Shown: positions 46,468-54,146 of the stretch, in pieces
Position numbering within the stretch: position 1 is the stretch's first letter
Layout: every line of letters starts with the position of its first letter
Assembly: GCF_020697055.1 (NCBI RefSeq)
Contig: NZ_JAJFBP010000007.1
Span: forward strand, 59,507-123,506
Direction of reading: 5' to 3'
DNA length: 64,000 nt
From: Panacagrimonas sp.
GTDB taxonomy: Bacteria; Pseudomonadota; Gammaproteobacteria; Nevskiales; Nevskiaceae
Position numbers and translations under genes: made by a program
The notes under the pieces: generated by a model
What the model was told of the DNA's origin: nothing
The model's input: only the letters and a program-made list of their open reading frames with translations
The model's database searches: none

Positions 46468-47430
46468 ATGGACGATTTCGATACCCGCGTGTTCCACGAA
46501 GGCGAGCAGGCCGTGCAGCAGCGGATAGGGGTGCGCGAGCGCATCGAAGAACTCGGTCGGCGCGTCATCCGCGATCACATGCCGGACCAGCACCGCGAGT
46601 TCTTCGGCCTGCTGCCGTTCATCGTGATCGGTGCGCTCGATGCCGCGCGCCAGCCCTGGGCGACGGTGCTGGCCGGACCGGCCGGGTTCATGCAGTCACC
46701 CGATCCGAAGCACCTGGTGATCGACGCCAGGCCCGCGGCCTTCGATCCGCTGGCCGATACGCTGACCCCCGGCGCGGCGATCGGGCTGCTCGGGATCCAG
46801 CCGCACACGCGCCGGCGCAACCGCATGAACGGCATCGTCGTGCCGGCGCCCGGCGCGGCGCTCGCGGTCGCCGTTTCGCAGAGCTTCGGCAACTGTCCCA
46901 AGTACATCCAGGCGCGCGAACCGGTATTCGTCGGCGGCGAGCGCGCGCCCTGCGCGCCGCGGGTCGGTCACGGCGCGCTGGACGCGGCCGGACGCACGAT
47001 CGTCGCGGCCGCCGATACGTTCTACATCGCCACCGCGCATCCCGAGGCGGGACGCCAGCCCGGTACGAGCCAGGGCTTCGACGTGTCGCATCGCGGCGGC
47101 AAGCCGGGCTTCGTGAAGATCGGGGGCGAGGGACGCGTGCTGACGGTGCCCGACTTCGTCGGCAACTTCCTGTTCAACACCATCGGCAATCTTTCTATCA
47201 ATCCGCGCGCGGGCCTGTTGTTCATCGACTTCGCCAACGGCGACCTGCTGTACGTCGCGGCGCGCGGTTCGATCGTCTGGGACGGGCCCGAAGTGCAGGC
47301 TTTCGCGGGCGCACAACGCCTGCTGCGATTCGAGATCGAATCGTGGCGCCGCGTCGAGGGCGGCCTGCCGCTGCGCTGGAGCGGGGCCGAGCCGTCGCCG
47401 TTCCTGGCGCCGACCGGGGACTGGGCCTAG
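46468..47430 (+). CDS. Pyridoxamine 5'-phosphate oxidase-like flavin protein
   Basis: A 320-residue protein of the split-barrel FMN-binding type. Evidence is FIVIGALDAARQPWATVLAG near residues 51-70, SFGNCPKYIQAREPVF (about 140-156), and FVGNFLFNTIGNLSINPRAGLLFIDF near the C-terminus, which match proteins annotated as pyridoxamine oxidase-related. These bind FMN or F420 and reduce unknown substrates. The ATG at 46468 follows the palindrome by 78 bp; the longer frame upstream is antisense to the ATC-type gene. Confidence 0.82.
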   Translation: MDDFDTRVFHEGEQAVQQRIGVRERIEELGRRVIRDHMPDQHREFFGLLPFIVIGALDAARQPWATVLAGPAGFMQSPDPKHLVIDARPAAFDPLADTLTPGAAIGLLGIQPHTRRRNRMNGIVVPAPGAALAVAVSQSFGNCPKYIQAREPVFVGGERAPCAPRVGHGALDAAGRTIVAAADTFYIATAHPEAGRQPGTSQGFDVSHRGGKPGFVKIGGEGRVLTVPDFVGNFLFNTIGNLSINPRAGLLFIDFANGDLLYVAARGSIVWDGPEVQAFAGAQRLLRFEIESWRRVEGGLPLRWSGAEPSPFLAPTGDWA

Positions 47431-47443
47431 TCGCCGCGGGCGC

Positions 47444-48502
47444 TCAGCTCGCGTGGATCCTGCGGATCAGCGCGCGCAGCGTGTCGACGTCCCGCTCGCC
47501 GGCGATCGGAATGCTGAACTCGGCGTTGGTGACCACACGACCGTAGCGCGCGATCAGCTTGTCGCCGATCTCGTCGAACGTGCCGATCGTCGCGTAGCGG
47601 TGCAGCACCTCGTCGTCGATGAAGGCCGGCATCTCTTCCCAGCGCTGCGCCCTGGACAGCACCTTGAGGCGTTCGGCGAGGTCGCCCAGGCCGTGGTATT
47701 CGAACGCCGATGCGTACGCCGGCGTCGAGGCGTAGAACGCCACGCGGGCGCGCACGTCGACGATCTTGCGCTCGAGCTCGGCCTGCGTCGCCGCGGTCGC
47801 GATCAGCGGCTTGATCGACACCTTGAATCCGTCGAGCGTGCGTCCCTTGCTCTGCGCGCCGCGACGCACCGCCGGCAGCATCACGTTTTCGATGTATTCG
47901 GCCGTGCACACCGGATGCGGCCGGATGCCGTCGGCGACCTCCCCGGCGACCTGGCACAGCACCGGGTTCACCGCGGCCAGGTGGATCGGAATGTCAGGAT
48001 GTTCGATGGGGCCCGGATTGAACAGCGGCACCATCAGGCTGATGTTGTAGTGCTCGCCTTTGACGTCCAGCGGCGTTCCGTTCTGCCAGCAGTCCCAGAC
48101 CGCGCGGACCGCCTGCACATATTCGCGGATCCACGGACCCGCCGCGGACCACTTCATGCCGAAGCGGCGCTCGATGTGGCCCTTGACCTGGGTCCCCAGC
48201 CCCAGCGTGAAGCGTCCGCCCGAGAGCTTGCTGAGCGTCCACGCGCTCATCGCGGTCACCGTGGGGCTGCGCGGGAACGCGATGGCCACCGCGGTGCCGA
48301 TGCCCAGGCGCGTTGTCGCCTGCGCCGCCAGGGCCATCACGATGAAGGGATCGACCTTGGTCTCCTCGACCATCAGCGCGTCGTAGCCCAGGTCCTCGAC
48401 GAGCCGCGCCTGCTCCGCGACCTGCGCGATCTCGAGCGCTTTCTCCGGCTGGCGCAGTCCCGGATCGACCTTGCCCAGCGGCAGCAGCGTTTCGAGTTTC
48501 AT
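47444..48502 (-). CDS. LLM class flavin/F420-dependent oxidoreductase (TIGR03617-like)
   Basis: A 352-residue luciferase-like TIM-barrel protein. VEDLGYDALMVEETKVDPFIVMALAAQATTRL, AVAIAFPRSPTVTAMSAWTLSKLSGGRFTLGLGTQVKGHIERRFG and PDIPIHLAAVNPVLCQVAGEVADGIRPHP match the TIGR03617 branch that is common in actinobacteria and often uses F420. In a gammaproteobacterium FMN is more likely. The ATG at 48502 (MKLETLLPLGKVDPG) is chosen over an upstream one. Convergent with the PNPOx-like gene, 13 bp apart. Confidence 0.85.
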   Translation of the reverse strand: MKLETLLPLGKVDPGLRQPEKALEIAQVAEQARLVEDLGYDALMVEETKVDPFIVMALAAQATTRLGIGTAVAIAFPRSPTVTAMSAWTLSKLSGGRFTLGLGTQVKGHIERRFGMKWSAAGPWIREYVQAVRAVWDCWQNGTPLDVKGEHYNISLMVPLFNPGPIEHPDIPIHLAAVNPVLCQVAGEVADGIRPHPVCTAEYIENVMLPAVRRGAQSKGRTLDGFKVSIKPLIATAATQAELERKIVDVRARVAFYASTPAYASAFEYHGLGDLAERLKVLSRAQRWEEMPAFIDDEVLHRYATIGTFDEIGDKLIARYGRVVTNAEFSIPIAGERDVDTLRALIRRIHAS

Positions 48503-48622
48503 GTTCGGTTCGTCCGGGGTCGGTCGGGTCGCCAAAGAAATTGGGGAGCAAGAAGCGGAGCGCGCGAACCATGCCGCGCGAGGAGACTGACCCTAAGATC
48601 GACGTTCCTCGAACGAGCATAG

Positions 48623-49345
48623 GTGAAACGCGTGGGCAATTTCAGCGGCAAGAACATCCTGGTCACCGGCGGCAGTCGCGGCATCGGCGCAGCGATCGTG
48701 CGCCGCTTCGCCAACGAAGGCGCCACGGTCCACTTCACCTACGCGGGCAACAAGGCGGCGGCCGACGCGATCGCCGCGGAGACCGGCGCCAAGCCCGCGC
48801 AGGTCGACAGCGCCGATCGCAAGGCGGTGATGGCGCACGTCGCGTCGTGCGGCGCGCTCGACATCCTGGTGTGCAACGCCGGCGTCGCCGAGTTCGGCGA
48901 TCCGACGACGCTCGCGCCGGAAGCGGTCGAGCGCCTGTTTGCGATCAACATCCATGGCCCGTACTTCGCCGCGGCCGAAGCCGCCAGGAAGATGCGTGAC
49001 AACGGCCGCATCCTGATCATCGGCTCGATCAACGGCGACACGATGCCGTTCCCGGGCCTGACCGCCTACGCGGTCAGCAAGTCCGCGGTGCAGGGCCTGG
49101 CGCGCGGCCTGTCGCGCGATCTGGGACCGCGCGGCATCACGGTGAACGTGGTGCAGCCCGGACCCGTGAACACCGACATGAATCCGGCGGACGGGCCGAT
49201 GAAGGAGATGATGCACGCCGGGCTGTCGATCAAGCGCCACGGCCGCGTCGAAGAAGTGGCGGCGATGGTCGCGTTCCTGGCCGGGCCGGACGCCGGCTTC
49301 ATCACCGGCGCGATGCACACCATCGACGGCGGTCTGGGCGCCTAG
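48623..49345 (+). CDS. Short-chain dehydrogenase/reductase
   Basis: A 240-residue classical SDR. The nucleotide motif TGGSRGIG is at residues 15-22, NAG at about 90, and the catalytic Ser, Tyr and Lys are in GSINGDTM and YAVSK. VNVVQPGPVNTDMNP follows, as usual. The closest-looking group is BdcA/FabG-like oxidoreductases. The start is a GTG at 48623; a second GTG three codons later fits as well. Divergent from the LLM gene across 120 bp. Substrate unknown. Confidence 0.88.
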   Translation: MKRVGNFSGKNILVTGGSRGIGAAIVRRFANEGATVHFTYAGNKAAADAIAAETGAKPAQVDSADRKAVMAHVASCGALDILVCNAGVAEFGDPTTLAPEAVERLFAINIHGPYFAAAEAARKMRDNGRILIIGSINGDTMPFPGLTAYAVSKSAVQGLARGLSRDLGPRGITVNVVQPGPVNTDMNPADGPMKEMMHAGLSIKRHGRVEEVAAMVAFLAGPDAGFITGAMHTIDGGLGA

Positions 49346-49349
49346 CTAG

Positions 49350-50300
49350 CTAGCCCGACGGCACCACCAGCAGCGCCTGATCGACCTGGGACGGGCAGGC
49401 CGGCGGCTCGATGTCGAGGCTTCCGGCCACCGCCGTTCCATCCTGCATCTGCGCGCGCACCAGCACGCCGCGCGCGTTGCACCGCGCCGAGGTCGGGTCG
49501 AGCGTGAAGCGGACCACGGGGGTGCCGTCGGCCTTGCGCTCGAGCGCGGAAGGGCCGACCTGCAGCGGCGACAGGCGCGAGTCGGTCACGGTGATCGAGT
49601 CCTGGCGCAGCGCGTCGGTCCGCAGTTCCACTTCACGATCGGTCGTATCCGCCGGCGCGGGGCCGGTGAAAGCGGTCTCGAGCATCTTCACGTCGGAAGG
49701 GCCGACGATCGTGCCGGTCATGCCCTGTTCGAACGCGTCCTTGGCCTGGCCGTAGGGGCAGCTGCTCGACAGCACCTGGTCGACCGACGTCTGCATCCGG
49801 TCGCGATCGCCGCCGAACTGGTCGGCGAGGCGCTGGAGATCGGCGTCGCTCAGGCCGGATCGCACTTCGCCGATCAGCGAGTAGCGCACGACGCCGGGCG
49901 CGGCGCGGCTCTCGAGCGTCAGGCCGCGGGCAACGCCGCCGGCCAGGTTGGCGCTGCCGCCCGGACACGCGGCGCTGCCGTTTTCGATCACGCAGGGACG
50001 CGCGCCTTCGAAGTTCGAACTGCTGCGGCTGTCCGCCAGATCCTCGAACAGGACCGCCTGGACGCCGGCCGACGCCGGGTCCGACGTGCGCAGCGTGTAG
50101 CGGTAGACGTAGAGCCCTTTGCTGGCGTCGCGAGCGACCTCGACCGACAGCACGCTCTTGTCCGGAACCACCATGTGGTGACAGTCGATGGCCACCGTGG
50201 CGGCGGCGGGGACGATGCTGACGTCCTGCGCCTGGGCCGACAGACAAACCAGCGACAGCGCCGTCCAGCAGGAGGCGTACTTGGAAGCAAACCGGTTCAT
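49350..50300 (-). CDS. Exported protein of unknown function
   Basis: A 316-residue secreted or periplasmic protein. The signal peptide (1-24) ends at AQA-QDV. The mature part seems all-beta, with Cys residues in DCHHM, RPCVIENGSAACPGG, SSSCPYG, RCNARG and PPACPS that could form three disulfides. No domain recognised. It converges with the SDR gene with 4 bp between the stops. Its promoter should be in the 131 bp before the AGCS gene end. Confidence 0.65.
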   Translation of the reverse strand: MNRFASKYASCWTALSLVCLSAQAQDVSIVPAAATVAIDCHHMVVPDKSVLSVEVARDASKGLYVYRYTLRTSDPASAGVQAVLFEDLADSRSSSNFEGARPCVIENGSAACPGGSANLAGGVARGLTLESRAAPGVVRYSLIGEVRSGLSDADLQRLADQFGGDRDRMQTSVDQVLSSSCPYGQAKDAFEQGMTGTIVGPSDVKMLETAFTGPAPADTTDREVELRTDALRQDSITVTDSRLSPLQVGPSALERKADGTPVVRFTLDPTSARCNARGVLVRAQMQDGTAVAGSLDIEPPACPSQVDQALLVVPSG

Positions 50301-50431
50301 GGCGATCGATCCTTCGGAACCGCCATAGGCTGCCTCGGCGCGCAGTCGGCAGCCGCGTCGGGACGATGACCGGCCTGCGATGCGCGACGGGTGACCGCGT
50401 TGTCAGGTGATCCCCGACGACGCGCCGGGCG

Positions 50432-51892
50432 CTACTTGATCGCGACGGACTGCTGCGCGCGCACCCGATCGCTCCAGAGCGTGGCGTTGGCGATCTTCAG
50501 CGCGTCGGGGTCGAACGTCGGATCAAGCCCCGCCTTCTTCTGCGCTTCGTAATCCTTCAGCGCCTGGATCGCGGGTTTCTGCAGCAGCAGGATCGCCGCG
50601 AGGTTGAGCCAGGACATCAGGCCCACGCCGATGTCGCCCAGCGTCCACGCATTGGCCGCCGTGCGCACGCTGCCGTACACCACCGCCGCAACCATCGCGA
50701 CGCGCAGCGCCTGCATCGCCCAGGGACGATGGATCTTGCGGTTGATGAACGCGATGTTGGTCTCGGCCATGTAGTAGTAGGCCACCAGCGTCGTGAAGGC
50801 GAAGAACAGGATCGCGATCGCCACGAACGCGGCGCCGAAGCCGGGAAAGTTCGTCTCGATGCCCGCCTGCACGAAGCCCACGCCCGGCTCCACGCCCGGC
50901 AGGCGCTCGACGATCATCCCGCCCGTGGGACGGATGACGTTGTACATCTCGGTGTTGAGGATGATGAACGCCGTAGCGGTGCAGATCAGGAACGCATCGA
51001 AGTAGATCGAGAACGCCTGCACGTAGCCCTGTTTGGCGGGATGCGAGACCTCGGCGGCCGCGGCCGAATGCGGCCCCGTGCCCTGGCCGGCTTCGTTCGA
51101 GTAGATGCCGCGCTTGACGCCCCATTCCACGGCCAGCCCGATCACCGCGCCGTATGCCGCCTCGGCCCCGAACGCGCTGTTGAAGATCAGCGCGAACATC
51201 CTGGGGACCTTCTCGAAGTTCAGCGCCATGATCACGATCGCGGCGAGCACGTAGCCCGCCGCCATGAACGGCATGACCCACTCGGAGAAGACCGCGATGC
51301 GGCGCACGCCGCCGAAGATGATGAAGGCGAGCAGCGTCGCCATGATCAGCGCGGAGTACCCCGGCGCCAACCCGAACGCGTTGTGCATGCTCGACGCGAT
51401 GCCGTTGGCCTGCACGGTGGGCAGCAGTACGCCGCAGGCCAGGACCGTGGCGATGGCAAAGACCCAGGCGAACCATTTGTTGCCGAGGCCCTTCTCGATG
51501 TAGAACGCCGGTCCGCCGCGATACAGGCCCTTTTCGTCCTTCTCCTTGTAGATCTGCGCGAGCGTGCATTCGATGTAGGACGTCGAGGCGCCGAGGAACG
51601 CCATCACCCACATCCAGAAGATCGCGCCGGGTCCGCCGAACGCGATGGCGGTGGCGATGCCCGCGATGTTGCCGACGCCGATGCGGCCCGACAGCGAGAT
51701 CGACAGCGCCTGCCAGGACGACACGCCCGCGTCGGATTTCTGGCCGCCGACCATCAGGCGCAGCATTTCGCCGAATCCGCGGATCTGCATGAAGCGCGTG
51801 CGGATCGAGAAATACAGCCCCACGCCCAGGCACAGTCCGATGAGCGCGCGGCTCCAGATCACGCCATTGATCGAGTTCAGGATCGCGTCCAA
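50432..51892 (-). CDS. Alanine/glycine:cation symporter (AGCS family)
   Basis: A 486-residue inner-membrane symporter that takes up alanine or glycine with sodium. Eleven or so helices are present. Family motifs are ALSISLSGRIGVGNIAGIATAIAFGGPGAIFWMW, EKGLYRGGPAFYIEKGLG, and NEAGQGTGPHSAAAAEVSHPAKQGYVQAFSIYFD. The start is a TTG at 51892 (MDAILNSINGVIW), chosen because no ATG lies nearby and it gives the family N-terminus. A glycine riboswitch was sought in the leader and not seen. Confidence 0.92.
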   Translation of the reverse strand: MDAILNSINGVIWSRALIGLCLGVGLYFSIRTRFMQIRGFGEMLRLMVGGQKSDAGVSSWQALSISLSGRIGVGNIAGIATAIAFGGPGAIFWMWVMAFLGASTSYIECTLAQIYKEKDEKGLYRGGPAFYIEKGLGNKWFAWVFAIATVLACGVLLPTVQANGIASSMHNAFGLAPGYSALIMATLLAFIIFGGVRRIAVFSEWVMPFMAAGYVLAAIVIMALNFEKVPRMFALIFNSAFGAEAAYGAVIGLAVEWGVKRGIYSNEAGQGTGPHSAAAAEVSHPAKQGYVQAFSIYFDAFLICTATAFIILNTEMYNVIRPTGGMIVERLPGVEPGVGFVQAGIETNFPGFGAAFVAIAILFFAFTTLVAYYYMAETNIAFINRKIHRPWAMQALRVAMVAAVVYGSVRTAANAWTLGDIGVGLMSWLNLAAILLLQKPAIQALKDYEAQKKAGLDPTFDPDALKIANATLWSDRVRAQQSVAIK

Positions 51893-52001
51893 GAAAGTCC
51901 CCGTAGTGCGCCTTCGGCGCTGTGCATTTTTTTGGATTCTGCCTGAGTGGCGCGGTGGGGCGCGGGTTTTCCCGCGAGGCCGCGGCGTGTCAGGCCGGGG
52001 G

Positions 52002-52898
52002 TCATCCCGGGGGCTTCAGCTTGCGCTTCAGGAATGCGATGGCATCGCGGCGTGACGCTTCACTGAAATAGAACACCGCGATGTGCCCGAGGATGGGCAC
52101 CTGTCGGACCTCGACCTCCACGCCGTTGCGCTGCAGCGCCGCTTGCATCGCCGTCAGCTCCTCGGGCTGGACGATCAGGTCGCCATTGCCGTGGTAGATG
52201 AACATCGGCGGGTCGTCGGGACTGACCTGCAGGTACGGCGACGCCGCTTCCCAGGCGGCTTTCGCGTCGGTGTACGACGCGCCGATGTACTCGTGGATGA
52301 TCGGGCTCTGCGGGTAGCGGCGAAAATCCGCCGGCATTCCGCCTGCGACCACGGCCTGCATCAAGGGCACGGCGCCGCGATCGCTGTTGGCGGCCAGCGT
52401 CACCAGGTGGGCTCCGGCCGAGTAGCCCCATCCGCCGATGTGCGCCGGGTCGATCTTCAGGCTCCGCGCGTGCTCGCGCAGGTAGCTCACCGCCGCGCGG
52501 ACATCCTCCACCGGCGCCGGATGATGGAATTGCGGAGCGAGCCGATAGTCGATGTTGAAGGCCACGAATCCGTTTTCGGCCAGCAGCTGGCTGATGCCGA
52601 CCATGTCCTGGCGATCGCGCGAGTTCCAGCCGCCGCCGTGCACGACCACGACCGCGGGGAACGGGCCTGCGCCGCCCGGGAGGTACAGGTCGCCGCGCTG
52701 GGCCTGCGGCCATTGCGCCGGCGTGTACGTGACATCGCGCTGCAGCGTGTGGGACGGGGATGCGCCGAACGCCAGCGCGGCGCCGGTCCATGCGATCGCG
52801 CAGACGGCGGCGCCCGCCGCGATCCACGCACCGAGCGTCACGGCGCGCGGAAACGGACGCGGACGCGGCCGCGCAATGGGAGACGACGGATCGGACAT
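52002..52898 (-). CDS. Alpha/beta hydrolase, esterase/BD-FAE type, membrane anchored
   Basis: A 298-residue esterase. A signal anchor lies near residues 20-43. The oxyanion motif HGGGW is at 87-91, the nucleophile Ser160 in GWGYSAGAHL, and the acid in YHGNGDLIVQ, with His in LGHIAVFYF as base. It belongs with the feruloyl/acetyl esterase-type group. Start MSDPSSPIAR at 52898; a longer frame adds an unlikely leader. It is downstream of the AraC gene on the same strand (109 bp) and close to the ketone-cleavage enzyme, so it may share that pathway. Confidence 0.83.
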   Translation of the reverse strand: MSDPSSPIARPRPRPFPRAVTLGAWIAAGAAVCAIAWTGAALAFGASPSHTLQRDVTYTPAQWPQAQRGDLYLPGGAGPFPAVVVVHGGGWNSRDRQDMVGISQLLAENGFVAFNIDYRLAPQFHHPAPVEDVRAAVSYLREHARSLKIDPAHIGGWGYSAGAHLVTLAANSDRGAVPLMQAVVAGGMPADFRRYPQSPIIHEYIGASYTDAKAAWEAASPYLQVSPDDPPMFIYHGNGDLIVQPEELTAMQAALQRNGVEVEVRQVPILGHIAVFYFSEASRRDAIAFLKRKLKPPG

Positions 52899-53007
52899 CG
52901 ATGGATTCCTCGGACGCGGTGCCGGCATCGGGCAAGCATCGCGCCCGGCGAGTCGTAGAACCGGCTCCTGGATCACGTCGGGTTCGACAGGACTTCGCCG
53001 GCAAAGC

Positions 53008-54015
53008 CTAGCCGGATTTCCGCGTCTGGCGAATCGACCTGCCGTGCCATCGGCGAAACGAGCGGCTGAGCGACGTCGGATCGGCGTAGCCCAGGATTTC
53101 CGCGACCCGCACCGCCGTCAGGTCGGAATGGCGCAGATACTTCGACGCGAGGTCCGCGCGCACGGCGTCGCGGATGTCGACGAACGATTCCCCGCCGCGC
53201 TTGAGGCGGATCTGCAGCGTCCGCGGACCGATGCCCATCGCCTGGCTGACGTCGCGCAGCGAACACGGCGCGTACGGCATCAGTCCACGGATCACGGCCT
53301 CGACCTGACGCCCGATCGCCTTGCCCGAACCCCGCTCCTCCAGATCCACCACGCGATTGGCCAGCGCACGTGCCGCGGGCTCGCGACCGTGCAAGGGCTG
53401 TTCGACGGTGCGCCGATCCAGCAGCAGACCGGTCCACGCCTGGTTGAAATGCGGATCGCGGCCGAACATCGTGCGGTAGACCTTCAGGCTGGCGCCGGCC
53501 CGCGCATGGGCGAAGAGCACGTCCGCCGGCGTCCACCGCGCGCCCAGGTGCGAGCGGATCTCCTTTGCGAACACCGACAGCGCGAACTCGAGCATCTGCA
53601 CGTGGCTGTCGATCGAGGTCGCCGTCATCGACCAGCTCAGCAGCAGACCGCCGCCGCGCTGCGGTCGCGCCGTCACCACGGCGACGTCGCTGAACACGTC
53701 GAAGTTCTGGGCGAACGCTTCGCACATCTGTCCGACCGTGCGGGCGTTTCGCAGCAGGATCCACAGCGGGCCGATGATCGCCGCCAGTCGCGCATCGGCC
53801 GACAGCGACAGGCCCCAGGTGCGATCGCGACATTCCTGCGCCGCGATCTCGAAGAACTTCAGCACCGCAGGGCCGCTGACGAGCAGGTCGGGATCGTTCA
53901 GCGCCCGCAGCGGCAGTCCGGCGCGCCGTGCGACCAGCGAAGGCCGACCTCCGCGCGCGCGGATCAGCGCGGCGCTGCCGTCGAGAATGCTGCTCCGGAT
54001 CAGCAGTCCTGCCAC
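53008..54015 (-). CDS. AraC family transcriptional regulator
   Basis: A 335-residue regulator. The N-terminal 230 residues look like the arabinose-binding-like domain PF12625 found in OruR/ArgR-type activators (GPAVLKFFEIAAQECRDRTWGLSLS). The C-terminal AraC domain (about 235-330) has SLRDVSQAMGIGPRTLQIRLKRGGESF and VRVAEILGYADPTSLSRSFRRWHG. The start is a GTG at 54015 behind GGGAG. It is divergent from the monooxygenase fusion, with two 21-bp-spaced repeats between, and is the obvious candidate activator of that gene. Confidence 0.92.
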   Translation of the reverse strand: MAGLLIRSSILDGSAALIRARGGRPSLVARRAGLPLRALNDPDLLVSGPAVLKFFEIAAQECRDRTWGLSLSADARLAAIIGPLWILLRNARTVGQMCEAFAQNFDVFSDVAVVTARPQRGGGLLLSWSMTATSIDSHVQMLEFALSVFAKEIRSHLGARWTPADVLFAHARAGASLKVYRTMFGRDPHFNQAWTGLLLDRRTVEQPLHGREPAARALANRVVDLEERGSGKAIGRQVEAVIRGLMPYAPCSLRDVSQAMGIGPRTLQIRLKRGGESFVDIRDAVRADLASKYLRHSDLTAVRVAEILGYADPTSLSRSFRRWHGRSIRQTRKSG

Positions 54016-54046
54016 GCGGAATCTCCCGGAAGCGACTGCGTTTCAA

Positions 54047-54075
54047 GCCAAGTCATGTTCGCTTTATGCCAAGTC
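54047..54075. promoter_or_regulatory. Candidate AraC operator: two direct repeats, 21-bp spacing
   Basis: GCCAAGTC occurs at 54047-54054 and again at 54068-54075, same orientation, start to start 21 bp; flanking bases also match (pattern TT-A-GCCAAGTC-T-T). Half-sites 21 bp apart are usual for AraC-family proteins. The second copy overlaps the -35 position of a possible promoter with CATACT at 54094-54099 ahead of the fusion gene. Only the sequence supports it. Confidence 0.6.
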
Positions 54076-54146
54076 GTTTCGGACCCAGGGTCGCATACTG
54101 CCGCATCGGGCTGGTCAGACCCGTGATACCAGGAAGGAGATCGACC

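Noticed and set aside
49342..49356. CTAGCTAGCTAG repeat between convergent SDR and exported-protein genes
   Set aside because: Only three units, explained by two TAG stop codons close together; no evidence for more.
51908..51933. GCGCC-TTC-GGCGC hairpin followed by seven T on the plus strand
   Set aside because: No plus-strand gene precedes it, the stem is only 5 bp, and six bases separate it from the T-run; probably chance in the AGCS leader.
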